Positions 54,723 to 62,928 of a DNA stretch of 64,000 nucleotides are shown here, one piece after another. The translations under genes and the position numbers were made by a program. The DNA is taken from NCBI GenBank assembly GCA_963738445.1, contig CAVTWS010000008.1, forward strand, positions 62,001-126,000. Direction: 5' to 3'. The notes beneath the pieces are model-generated. The model searched no databases. It worked only from the letters and a program-made list of their open reading frames with translations, and had not been told where the DNA came from. How positions within the stretch are numbered: position 1 is the first letter of the stretch; each line of letters starts with the position of its first letter. Source of the stretch: CAVTWS01 sp963738445. Lineage in GTDB: Bacteria > Actinomycetota > Acidimicrobiia > Acidimicrobiales > SHLQ01.

Positions 54723-56654
54723 GACCCGGTCGCCGATGTCGGACGGTGCCATGGCAGAGACGTCGAAGCCGAGCGCCGTACGGCTCCAGCCCGGCGCCAA
54801 CACCTCGTCATCTGCACCATCGGTCACCGGGAAACAGGTCTCATCGCGTTGGGTTGACCACAGTGGCGGCCCCTCGCTCACGCCGATGCAAACCGTCTGG
54901 CCGATGCCCTCCGACGTGATCCCGAACCAGTCGGGCGCGGCGTTCCACAGCAGCATCGACCCGATCTCGACCGGGGAGATCTCGACCGAGCGCTCCAGGA
55001 GAGGTCGCCACAGCAGGGTCGTGCCTGTCGACACGAACACGTTCGGCTTCGTGGGCTCGTACCCCGCCGCGACGTCGACGACGAATGTCGTCTGGACGAG
55101 GGGCAGGGGGTCGAAGGAGATCGACACCCGGTCCCGTTGAAACCCGAGAGAGTCGACGAAGTCAACCTCTCCGAGGCGGAACGGGAGGACGTAGTTCTCG
55201 ATGTCGTAGACGATGGTGCGGTTCGGGAACCTCTCCGCGATTGGGGCGACCCGCTCGGGGCGGGCGATCCCGTAGACCGTCCGGCCGGCGAGGTCGGCGG
55301 CGTTGTAGGCGATGTCGCGGACACCGAGCCCCGGCTCGATCCCCAGGAGCGTCGAGTCGAGCAGCACGACCGACGGTTCCTCGGGGACGATGGTGGCCAG
55401 CTCGTGCGAGCGGTCGAGCCAGTTGGCGCGCGACGAGGCGAGCGACTCCACGGCCGGCGCCAGCACGACCACGCTCGCCGCCGCCCCCGCACCGAGCGCC
55501 AGAGCCGGGCGGAGCCACCGACCGTTGGACGCCAGGGTGACAGCTCCCGCGGCCGCCAGCACGGTGATCACGAGCGAGGCCGGCAGGTAGTAGTACGGGC
55601 CCATCAGATCGGCGCTGCGGAGCCGGGTGTGCGCGTTCCAGGAACCCCAGACCACGAGGTACGCGACCGGGAACGCTACGACGTAGGACGTGGCGAGCAA
55701 CCGCCGTCCGGGGGGCAAGGCGCGCACACCCACTGCTGCGAGGGCTACCGCCGCGAGGTGTCCCGGGGTCCATCGGAGGAGGGCGAGCAACCCGTCGCGA
55801 AGGCCCTCCAACGCCTCAGCCGGACCATAGGAGTAGGGAGCGCCTGTGAGCGTTTCCTTGCGAGGCCCGAACCCCAGGTCGTCACGCGGCCCGACGAGAT
55901 CGAAGGCCAGCCGCCACATGCTCCCCGTGACGCGGCGATTCGCCGCGAGCATGGCGCAGACACCCGGCACCGTCCCTCCGACGAACAGGCTCACACGTCG
56001 AGCGGTCACCCGTCGCGGGTCGTGCCGGTGGGTCACGGCCCACCAGCCGGCGAGGGGCAACACCGTCACCACCGCATCGAACGGGCGGGCCCACAACATC
56101 ACGCCGGCGAGCACGCCCGCGCCGAGGAGCCGGCCGGACCGCGGCGCGCGGCCGTCGCCCACGACGAGCGCTACTGCGCCCAGTCCGCAACAGGCGCTGA
56201 ACGCGTAGCTGAGATACGACGACGACAGCACGAGCCACAGCGGGTTGACGATGGTGAGAGCTCCCGCGGTCAGGGCGATGCGGCGCTGGCCGGTGAACGC
56301 CGACGCCAGACCGATCGTGACGGCGACCCCGGCGAATCCGATCAGCGCGGTGACCGGCCGCTCGGTGCCGAAGACCCGGTAGCTGGCGGCGAGCACCGAC
56401 GGCCACGCGTGGGTGTACTTGAAGACCAGCTCGCCCCGATCGTTGGGGGCGGTGAAGAACGGCTGGTGATCGGGGGCGAACGAGGCGGGGAGCACCAGGT
56501 CGCCCCCGCTCAGGGCCCGGCCCTCCTGGACGTACACCCGCTCGTCGACGATCGGAGTACCGGCCGGAAACGCCACCAGTGCGAACACGAACGAGACGAC
56601 GGCGCCGACGAGGCACAGATACACACCCACCCGCCGGAACGCCGTCGTGGCCAA
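54699..56654 (-). CDS. Polytopic membrane protein, GT-C glycosyltransferase-like
   Basis: 651-residue protein with about ten hydrophobic segments up to residue ~410 and a soluble C-terminal domain. After TM1 comes an acidic loop PIVDERVYVQEGRALSGG, like the Asp/Glu of lipid-linked-sugar-dependent GT-C transferases (PMT/ArnT group); FTAPNDRGELVFKYTHAWPS follows. The substrate is unknown. The frame opens at a TTG at 56654; a GTG nine codons on (VGVYLCLVGAV) is another possible start. It lies 35 bp downstream of the exonuclease gene. Convergent with ligC. Confidence 0.65.
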   Translation of the reverse strand: MATTAFRRVGVYLCLVGAVVSFVFALVAFPAGTPIVDERVYVQEGRALSGGDLVLPASFAPDHQPFFTAPNDRGELVFKYTHAWPSVLAASYRVFGTERPVTALIGFAGVAVTIGLASAFTGQRRIALTAGALTIVNPLWLVLSSSYLSYAFSACCGLGAVALVVGDGRAPRSGRLLGAGVLAGVMLWARPFDAVVTVLPLAGWWAVTHRHDPRRVTARRVSLFVGGTVPGVCAMLAANRRVTGSMWRLAFDLVGPRDDLGFGPRKETLTGAPYSYGPAEALEGLRDGLLALLRWTPGHLAAVALAAVGVRALPPGRRLLATSYVVAFPVAYLVVWGSWNAHTRLRSADLMGPYYYLPASLVITVLAAAGAVTLASNGRWLRPALALGAGAAASVVVLAPAVESLASSRANWLDRSHELATIVPEEPSVVLLDSTLLGIEPGLGVRDIAYNAADLAGRTVYGIARPERVAPIAERFPNRTIVYDIENYVLPFRLGEVDFVDSLGFQRDRVSISFDPLPLVQTTFVVDVAAGYEPTKPNVFVSTGTTLLWRPLLERSVEISPVEIGSMLLWNAAPDWFGITSEGIGQTVCIGVSEGPPLWSTQRDETCFPVTDGADDEVLAPGWSRTALGFDVSAMAPSDIGDRVVVTARVG

Positions 56655-56689
56655 TCGAACCCCCAGCTCGAAGCGATCCTAGGGCTGGG

Positions 56690-57580
56690 TCATCCCCCGA
56701 TGCCGCGCCGCTGGGCGAGCGCGTGGATGCGTCGTTGGGCGCCCTCGGTGACCTCGAAACGGTCGGCGATCTCGTCGAATCCGGGCTGCGGGCCCCGCCA
56801 CGCCACCTCGTCGACGGTGGCGGCGACCGGCGCCGCGAGATCGACGGTGGCGATGTGGCGGAACAACACCGCCCGCTCGGCCTGCTCGTTGAGGGTGGCC
56901 ATGAGCTTCGCCGCGCCCCGGACGGGCACGTCCCAGGCGCCGGTGAGCGGGATGTGTTCGAGCTTGCCGTAGCGCGCCAGCACGGCGGCGGCGGACTTGG
57001 CACCCCACCCGGGCAACCCGGGGTAGCCATCGGCGCTGTCGCCGACGAGGGCCAGGTAGTCCGGTATCGACTCGGGTGCGACACCGAACTTCTCGATGAC
57101 GGCCGCCCGGTCGTACACCGTTCCCGAGCGCCGATCGAGTTGCACGATCCGGGCGTCGTCGGTGACGCATTGGGCCAGGTCCTTGTCGGGGGTGCAGATG
57201 ATGACCTGCTCTACCGCCGGATCGGCGGCCGCCATCACCGCGGCCGCGGCGAGGCCGTCGTCGGCCTCCTGATCGACCTGGGGCCACACCGCGAAACCAG
57301 CGGCGTCGAGCAGTTCCTCGACGAGCGGGAACTGAGACTTCAGGACCGGGTCGACCCCGTCGCCCGTCTTGTAGCCGTCCCACAAGTCGTTGCGGAACGA
57401 CTCGATGACGTGGTCGGTCGCGATGCCGACATGGGTTGCTCCGTCTTCGAGCAGACCGACGAGGCTGCCGAGCACCCCTCTGGTCGCGGCGACCTCCTGG
57501 CCGCGGGCCGTCACGTGTGACGGTAGCGCGAAGTGGTAGCGGAACAGCTCGTACGTGCCATCGATGAGATACACCTTCAC
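56690..57580 (-). CDS. 5'-3' exonuclease (Pol I N-terminal/FEN-like)
   Basis: 296-residue stand-alone flap/5'-nuclease domain. Acidic metal sites are seen in YLIDGTYELFRYHF, VDQEADDGLAAAAV, ICTPDKDLAQCV and LVGDSADGYPGLPGWGAKSA, the last beginning the helix-3-turn-helix that binds DNA. It lacks the polymerase part, like other short paralogues in actinobacteria. The GTG start has TAGCTT 6 bp upstream. Confidence 0.88.
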   Translation of the reverse strand: MKVYLIDGTYELFRYHFALPSHVTARGQEVAATRGVLGSLVGLLEDGATHVGIATDHVIESFRNDLWDGYKTGDGVDPVLKSQFPLVEELLDAAGFAVWPQVDQEADDGLAAAAVMAAADPAVEQVIICTPDKDLAQCVTDDARIVQLDRRSGTVYDRAAVIEKFGVAPESIPDYLALVGDSADGYPGLPGWGAKSAAAVLARYGKLEHIPLTGAWDVPVRGAAKLMATLNEQAERAVLFRHIATVDLAAPVAATVDEVAWRGPQPGFDEIADRFEVTEGAQRRIHALAQRRGIGG

Positions 57581-57586
57581 GACCGC

Positions 57587-57592
57587 AAGCTA
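57587..57592 (-). promoter_or_regulatory. Candidate leaderless -10 box TAGCTT
   Basis: On the minus strand TAGCTT ends 6 bp before the exonuclease GTG at 57580. Confidence 0.5.
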
Positions 57593-57598
57593 GGCGAG

Positions 57599-59857
57599 TC
57601 AGCGCAGATAGCCCACCACGTCAGCCACGAGGTGGCCGGTTCCGGCGTTGTTGTACAGCGTCACCCGACCGCCGGCGCCCAGTCGGGCGATCACCAGGTT
57701 CGGCGTGTCCTGCCCCGGGTCCGTGTTCAATGCCGACGCCACCGGCCGACCCTGCCCACTCGGCCAGACCGTCACGAAGCTCGGTGTGGTCGCGGCGGTG
57801 CTGGTCACGTTGAGTACGACCGCGGTCGCGTCGCCGGGAATGGCGGCTCGGCCTGTCACCTGGAGCTCGATCGAGGCCGTCGCCCCGACCGGACCGGCGG
57901 CCCCGGTGCCGTCGCGGGTGTCGAGCAACCGCTGGGGGCTGAGCGGCGTGATCTCCGTGGTCGACGCCGGATACCAGCCCACGACATCGGCGACCAGGTG
58001 GCCGACCCCGGCGTTGTTGAAGAACGACACCTGACCGCCCGCACCGACCTTGGCGACGACGAGGTTCGGCGTGTCCTGCCCCGGGTCCGTGTTGAGCGCC
58101 GACGCCAGCGGGCGCCCCTCGCCCGTCGGCCACACGGTGATGAAGCTGTCGACGCTCGACTCGGTGCTCGTCACGTTCAAGACCACGGCGCCGGCATCAG
58201 CGGGTACCCCGGCCCGGCCCGTCATCGGTACGGAGATCGACCCGCCGGGGCCGAGCGGACCGGCGCTCACGCCGTTGCCGGTGCGCGTGTCGAGGACCCG
58301 CGACGGCGTGAGCGAGTGATAGGTCGAGGCGCTCGGGAACCAGCCGACCACATCGGCGACGAGGTGGCCGCTGCCCGCGTTGTTGAACATCGACACGTGG
58401 CCACCGGTGCCCAAGCCGACGATCACCAGGTTCGGGGTGTCCTGACCAGGATCGGTGTTGAGGGCCGAAGCTTCGGGCCGGGTTTGGCCGGCGGGCCACA
58501 CGGTCACGAAGCTCGGCGCCGTCGCCCCGGTGCTGGTGACGTTCAGTGCCACGGCACCGGCGGCCCCGGCCGGGACGCCGCCACAGCCGGAGACCTGGAC
58601 GTCGATCACCTGGCCTTGACCCAACGCCCCGGACGCGCCCAGGTTCTCGCGCGTGTCGAGGATACGGGAGGGGACGAGCGGGATGTACCTCCCGGTGTCG
58701 CCTTGCGACGGGACGATCGGGCACGCGTTCGGCGCCAGTCGAAGCGATCCGTCGGAGCCGACGGCGAGCGCCTCGACGGCCAGCCGCCGTTGGCCCTGTG
58801 AGGTGCAGGTCCCCGCGCTCTGGCAGGCCGGGAAGGCCGGATAGTCGGTGTAGGGGGCGTTCCAGTAGTGGTAGGCGATCATCAGACGACCATCGAGCCC
58901 CACGAGCGCGTCAGCGCCACCCGGCCCCAACCGTCCCGGGCGGTCGCCGCTGTCGAGCAGCGGGTCGGAGCTGATGCGCCGGCACGGACCGAGCGGGCCG
59001 TCGCAGATCGAGTAGCCGGTGGCGTAGTCGTCTGAGCGCCACTCGTTACCCGAGTGGAACAGGTAGTAGCGGCCGCCGAAGTGCACCATCGACGGGTTCT
59101 CGACGACGTTGCCTTCCCACGCGTCCGCGACCCCGAGCAGCACCGTGGCCACCGAGCCGGGGGCGAACGCCGTTCCCTCGGCGGTGAGCTGACGGATCCA
59201 GATCCGCTGCGGCAACGAACCAGGGATGCCCTCGCTCTTCCACAACAAGTAGGGAATCCCCGTCACCGGGTCGACGAAGGGCTCGGGGTCGATCGACCCC
59301 ACCGGGTCGGTGTCGCACTGGATCGGTGCCGACGTGACGTCCCGGAAGGGGCCCATCGCGGTGGTCGATGTCGCGACGCCGATGCAGAAGCGGCCGAGGC
59401 CGTAGTTCTCGGGCCCGTTGGCCGCCACCCGCACGGTCGTGAAGGCGACGAACCGGCTGCCGATTCGGGCGACGCCCGGGGCGCGGATCTCATAGTCGAT
59501 CCACGGATGCGGATCACCCGTGTTGAACGCCCAGGACGGGGCCTGCACGAGGGCGTCGTTGAAGAACGAGTCCGAGGGGAAGTAGGTGTTGGGGGTGTAG
59601 CGGGCATGCGCGGTCCACGTCGACAGATCGGTCGAGGTCATGGCCGGCAGGTACGCCCCGCCGGTCGTGGTCCCGTACGCGATGTAGCGGTTCCCGTCGA
59701 CGATGACGCTCGGGTCCGGGAAGTTCTGCGTGTACACCCGGTTCGGCTCGAACCAGGGCGCCCCGGGGTAGGCCTGGGCCGGATGCACCGCGACCGCGAC
59801 GAGCGACACGGCGGCCGCAGCCACCGCGAGGAAGGCCACGACGACTCTTCGGGTCAT
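57599..59857 (-). CDS. Secreted GH43-like protein with three C-terminal repeats
   Basis: 752 residues. The signal peptide is about 1-29 (MTRRVVVAFLAVAAAAVSLV, cut after AQA). Residues ~30-370 look like a five-bladed GH43-type arabinanase/xylosidase propeller: base Asp in NFPDPSVIVDG, Asp in GSIDPEPFVDP, acid Glu in EGNVVENPSMV. Three ~120-residue repeats follow, each with LDTR, NVTST, SFVTVWP-like, LNTDPGQDTPNLV and NNAGxGHLVADVVGW. Such repeats are common in secreted acidimicrobial proteins, possibly for binding or display. ATG at 59857 with GGGGGAGAGG upstream. Confidence 0.82.
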   Translation of the reverse strand: MTRRVVVAFLAVAAAAVSLVAVAVHPAQAYPGAPWFEPNRVYTQNFPDPSVIVDGNRYIAYGTTTGGAYLPAMTSTDLSTWTAHARYTPNTYFPSDSFFNDALVQAPSWAFNTGDPHPWIDYEIRAPGVARIGSRFVAFTTVRVAANGPENYGLGRFCIGVATSTTAMGPFRDVTSAPIQCDTDPVGSIDPEPFVDPVTGIPYLLWKSEGIPGSLPQRIWIRQLTAEGTAFAPGSVATVLLGVADAWEGNVVENPSMVHFGGRYYLFHSGNEWRSDDYATGYSICDGPLGPCRRISSDPLLDSGDRPGRLGPGGADALVGLDGRLMIAYHYWNAPYTDYPAFPACQSAGTCTSQGQRRLAVEALAVGSDGSLRLAPNACPIVPSQGDTGRYIPLVPSRILDTRENLGASGALGQGQVIDVQVSGCGGVPAGAAGAVALNVTSTGATAPSFVTVWPAGQTRPEASALNTDPGQDTPNLVIVGLGTGGHVSMFNNAGSGHLVADVVGWFPSASTYHSLTPSRVLDTRTGNGVSAGPLGPGGSISVPMTGRAGVPADAGAVVLNVTSTESSVDSFITVWPTGEGRPLASALNTDPGQDTPNLVVAKVGAGGQVSFFNNAGVGHLVADVVGWYPASTTEITPLSPQRLLDTRDGTGAAGPVGATASIELQVTGRAAIPGDATAVVLNVTSTAATTPSFVTVWPSGQGRPVASALNTDPGQDTPNLVIARLGAGGRVTLYNNAGTGHLVADVVGYLR

Positions 59858-59996
59858 GGTTGTCCTCTCCCCCGGTTCGACGTCCCCGGGATCGATGCCG
59901 CGCCGGGTGAAGGTAGCTCTGCCGGCCACCCGATGCTCATCGGCACGAAGGCCGGTCGACCGTAGGACTCCGTTCAGCCTCGCCCGGCCACGACCG

Positions 59997-60398
59997 CTAC
60001 TCCTGAACGAGCTCGATCAACGTCCCGAAGCTGCCTTTGGGATGGACGAACGCCACGGTGGTGCCGCGGGAGCCGGGGCGGGGCTCGTGATCGATGGGCG
60101 TGGCCCCGACGGCCACCATCGACGCCAGGGCCGCCGCGCAGTCGTCGACCCGGTACCCCACGTGGTGGATCCCCTCACCCTTCCTCTCCAGGAATTTGGT
60201 GATCGTGGAGTCCGGTCGGGTGCCGGTGGTGAGCTGGATGTAGCTGTCGGCCACCTTGATGAGGGCCTCGTCGACCCCGTCGCGCTCGACGACCTCGCGA
60301 TGGTGGACCTCGGCGCCGAAGGCATCGCGGTAGTAGGCGATCGCCGCTTCGAGGTCCTTGACGGCGATGGCGACGTGATCGATCTCGGTGAGCAACAT
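59997..60398 (-). CDS. mce: Methylmalonyl-CoA epimerase
   Basis: 133-residue vicinal-oxygen-chelate protein, the normal size. It interconverts (2R)- and (2S)-methylmalonyl-CoA in propionyl-CoA metabolism. Metal ligands are His8 in IDHVAI, the Gln in SYIQLT, His in IHHVGY and Glu in TLIELVQE; both repeats of the VOC fold are complete. Together with the acyl-CoA carboxylase at 50 kb it fits a propionyl-CoA to succinyl-CoA route; the mutase is not in the window. Divergent from the DivIVA-like gene. Confidence 0.92.
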   Translation of the reverse strand: MLLTEIDHVAIAVKDLEAAIAYYRDAFGAEVHHREVVERDGVDEALIKVADSYIQLTTGTRPDSTITKFLERKGEGIHHVGYRVDDCAAALASMVAVGATPIDHEPRPGSRGTTVAFVHPKGSFGTLIELVQE

Positions 60399-60505
60399 GG
60401 GCCGAAGTGTCGCACAACTTAGGTCCGTCTGACCCAGCCCTCAGGGGGTGGCAGATGAAATACTGCGAGCCGACCGCACGACCGGTGCGGAGGGAGTCCG
60501 AACGC

Positions 60506-61540
60506 ATGGCTTTCACACCCGAGGAGGTGGCCGCCCGCGAGTTCAGCGGCGAACGCCGCGGGTACTCGCGCGCCGAGGTTCGGGCCTTTCTCGTGTCCAT
60601 CGCCGAGGAGCTCGAGCGCCAGGAGCTGTCGAGCGACGCCTACGTCTCGCTCGGCAGCGATGTCGCGAACATCGTCCGTACCGCGGAGAGCACCGCTCGT
60701 GACCTGCGCGAACGCACCCACGCCCAGGTCGACGAGGAGCTGACCCGGACCCGCGCCGAGGTCCAGGCGATGCGATCCGAAGCCGATCGTTACGCCGCCG
60801 AGGTCCGCGCCGAGGCCGACGACTATGCCGCCCAGGTCCGCTCAGAGGCGGACCACTACTCCTCCGAGCACACCACCGAAGCCGATCGCTATGCCGCCCA
60901 GGTCCGTTCCGACGCGGACGCCGACATCGCTCGGCAGTTGGCCGAGAGTCGAGCCGTCTCCGAGCAACTTCGCATCGACGCCGCGTCCGAGCTCGAAGAG
61001 GCCCAGGCGCTGTCGATCCAGATCCGGGCCGATGCCGACGAGGTCCAGCGCCACATCGCCACGTCGATCACCGAGCGACGGACCCTGGTCGACCAGGAGA
61101 GCAGCGAACTGCGGTCTCAGGCGGCCGAGACCGCGGCCCGCACGGTCGCCGACGCCGAACGCCGGGCCTCCGACCTGGTCGCGGCCGCCGAGCAGCGGGC
61201 GGCCTCGATGCTCGAATCCGCCGAGGACGACGCCGCCACCCGCTCGACCACCGTGCTCAGCCAGGCCCAGGAACGGCTCGACATCATGCTGACGGCCGAG
61301 CGCCAAGTCCACGATCGTCTGCAGGCGGCCCTCGAGGACCTTCGGGCCGCCATCAGCAAGGTGGCGGGACGCCACCCGGCCGAGGCCCAGCTCACCACCC
61401 TCGATCTCGACGCCGAGCTCCCCCCGGTCAACTGGGCGGATTCCCGCCCGGCCGAGATCGATCTGCGCACGCCGCCGTCCGAGGACGCCAGCGCCGTCGT
61501 GCGTGACGTCGTCGGCCGCGCCCTGCGCGAACGCGGCTGA
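60506..61540 (+). CDS. DivIVA-domain coiled-coil protein
   Basis: 344-residue protein. The N-terminal DivIVA/Wag31-like domain reads FTPEEVAAREFSGERRGYSR, AEVRAFLVSIAEELERQ; the rest is a long coiled coil with repeating ADxYAAxVRxEAD units at about residues 85-135. A role in polar growth or septum placement is likely for the family. The ATG at 60506 is preceded by GGAGGGAG; the frame is open back to 60407 but that stretch looks like a leader. Confidence 0.8.
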   Translation: MAFTPEEVAAREFSGERRGYSRAEVRAFLVSIAEELERQELSSDAYVSLGSDVANIVRTAESTARDLRERTHAQVDEELTRTRAEVQAMRSEADRYAAEVRAEADDYAAQVRSEADHYSSEHTTEADRYAAQVRSDADADIARQLAESRAVSEQLRIDAASELEEAQALSIQIRADADEVQRHIATSITERRTLVDQESSELRSQAAETAARTVADAERRASDLVAAAEQRAASMLESAEDDAATRSTTVLSQAQERLDIMLTAERQVHDRLQAALEDLRAAISKVAGRHPAEAQLTTLDLDAELPPVNWADSRPAEIDLRTPPSEDASAVVRDVVGRALRERG

Positions 61541-61928
61541 GTCGCACCGCGCGTCGTCACACGCGCGTCGTCACAATCGGACCCGGAAGGGGGCGGTCGG
61601 TGACGCTGCTGGCCGGGGGACGGGGCCTCGGGTGACGCGTCTTTACATCGGCTTTGCATGCCACGAGTCACACTTCAAAAGAAATGCTTGTCATGAAGTC
61701 GTAGTCGTTGTAACATAACCGCAATGTTGAAGAGCGTGACCGCCTACCGGTTGCTCCTCCTCGACAGGGTGACGCCTCGGTCCCGCCGGTAATGCCCGCG
61801 CCCGACGGGGCCGAGGCGACACCCATCCCAACACAACTGATTCTCCCCCCGGCCGGTCCGGCGTCGTCCCTCCCCTCCATTCGACGCCGGGCCGAGCCAC
61901 GTACGGGGTCAGACGTTCACCGACGGGA
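61541..61928. other. Intergenic region with an AT-rich island
   Basis: 388 bp between the DivIVA-like stop and the recR stop. A perfect 14-bp tandem repeat sits at 61548-61575. From about 61640 to 61735 base composition is clearly more AT-rich than anything else in the window; it holds the dyads ACTTCA / TGAAGT and AACAT / ATGTT. It could contain a regulatory site or small RNA; no tRNA cloverleaf or SRP RNA core was found. Confidence 0.6.
61548..61575. repeat. 14-bp perfect tandem repeat
   Basis: CGCGCGTCGTCACA occurs twice in a row, starting 7 bp after the DivIVA-like stop codon. Confidence 0.9.
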
Positions 61929-62534
61929 TCAGATGGTGATGTCCCGACGGCCCTCGAGGGCTCGGCCGAGGGTGAGCTCGTCGGCGTACTCGAGGTCACC
62001 GCCCACCGGTAGTCCGCTGGCCAGCCGGGTCACCCGGAGGCCGGCCGGGGTCAGCAGCCGGGCCAGGTACATCGCGGTGGCGTCACCCTCGATGGTCGGG
62101 TTCGTGCACAGGATCACTTCGGTGACCGGTTCGGTCTGGAGGCGGGTGAGCAGCTCACGGACCTTGAGCTGGTCGGGGCCGATGCCCTCGATGGGGCTGA
62201 TGGCGCCCTGGAGCACGTGGTAGAGGCCCCGGTACTCCTGGGTTCGTTCGACCGCCACGACATCGCGGGGCTCCTCGACCACGCAGACCACGGTCTGGTC
62301 CCGCCGGGAGTCACGGCAGATCTCGCACTGATCGCCCTCGGCGATGTTGAAGCAACGCAGGCAGAACGCCACGCGGGCCTTCATGTCGGTGATGGCGACG
62401 GCCAGCCGTTCGGCGTCCTCGGCCGGCACCCGCAACAGGTGGAAGGCCAGGCGTTGAGCCGACTTGGGGCCAATGCCCGGGAGCCGGCCCAGCTCGTCGA
62501 TCAACACCTGGACCGGGGGTGCGAACACCGACAT
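61929..62534 (-). CDS. recR: Recombination mediator RecR
   Basis: 201 residues, normal for RecR, which loads RecA at gaps with RecF/RecO. Helix-hairpin-helix at about 18-35 (LPGIGPKSAQRLAFHLL), C4 zinc finger Cys58, 61, 70, 73 (FCLRCFNIAEGDQCEIC), then a Toprim domain (VVCVVEEPRDVVAVE, GDATAMYLA). ATG at 62534 is one base after the ybaB stop (TGACATG). The dnaX-ybaB-recR order is widely conserved. Confidence 0.97.
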   Translation of the reverse strand: MSVFAPPVQVLIDELGRLPGIGPKSAQRLAFHLLRVPAEDAERLAVAITDMKARVAFCLRCFNIAEGDQCEICRDSRRDQTVVCVVEEPRDVVAVERTQEYRGLYHVLQGAISPIEGIGPDQLKVRELLTRLQTEPVTEVILCTNPTIEGDATAMYLARLLTPAGLRVTRLASGLPVGGDLEYADELTLGRALEGRRDITI

Positions 62535-62535
62535 G

Positions 62536-62928
62536 TCAGGCGCCGCCGAAGAGCGACCCGAAGTCGCCGAGGCCCATCGAGCTCGATCCGGCGTTGTCGG
62601 CCAGCTTCGTGGACGCATCCCGCAGCGCGGCAAGCACGAGATCCTCGAGTAGGCCGACATCGTCGGGGTCGACGACAGCCGGGTCGATCGAGACGGCCGA
62701 GAACTCCATGCGGCCGTTCACCTGGACGCGAACCGCGCCACCGCCGGAGGTGCCCTCCACCGTGGCCTCCGCGGCCTCGGCGGCGGCCGCCATCATGTTC
62801 TGCGCCTGTTCGAGCAGACCGTCGAGGCCACCGGACCCGCCCAGACCGCCGAGCAGGGCGCCGAGGTCCGGCATCTCATCGGGGTCCCCGCCGGGGACGG
62901 CAGGCAACGCAGGATCAGGTTCAGTCAT
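62536..62928 (-). CDS. ybaB: YbaB/EbfC nucleoid-associated protein
   Basis: 130-residue DNA-binding protein of the YbaB/EbfC family. The core GLLEQAQNMMAAAAEAAEAT, GGGAVRVQVNGRMEFSAVSI and DPDDVGLLEDLVLAALRDA match the family dimer fold; the N-terminal ~25 residues are an acidic/proline extension. It overlaps the dnaX 3' end by 8 bp and leads directly into recR. Confidence 0.93.
   Translation of the reverse strand: MTEPDPALPAVPGGDPDEMPDLGALLGGLGGSGGLDGLLEQAQNMMAAAAEAAEATVEGTSGGGAVRVQVNGRMEFSAVSIDPAVVDPDDVGLLEDLVLAALRDASTKLADNAGSSSMGLGDFGSLFGGA

Noticed and set aside
61570..61630. Possible SRP (4.5S) RNA near recR-dnaX because of a GGAAGGGGGC string
   Set aside because: The conserved loop with GGUC...GGAAGGAAGCAGCC is not present and no long hairpin forms around it.
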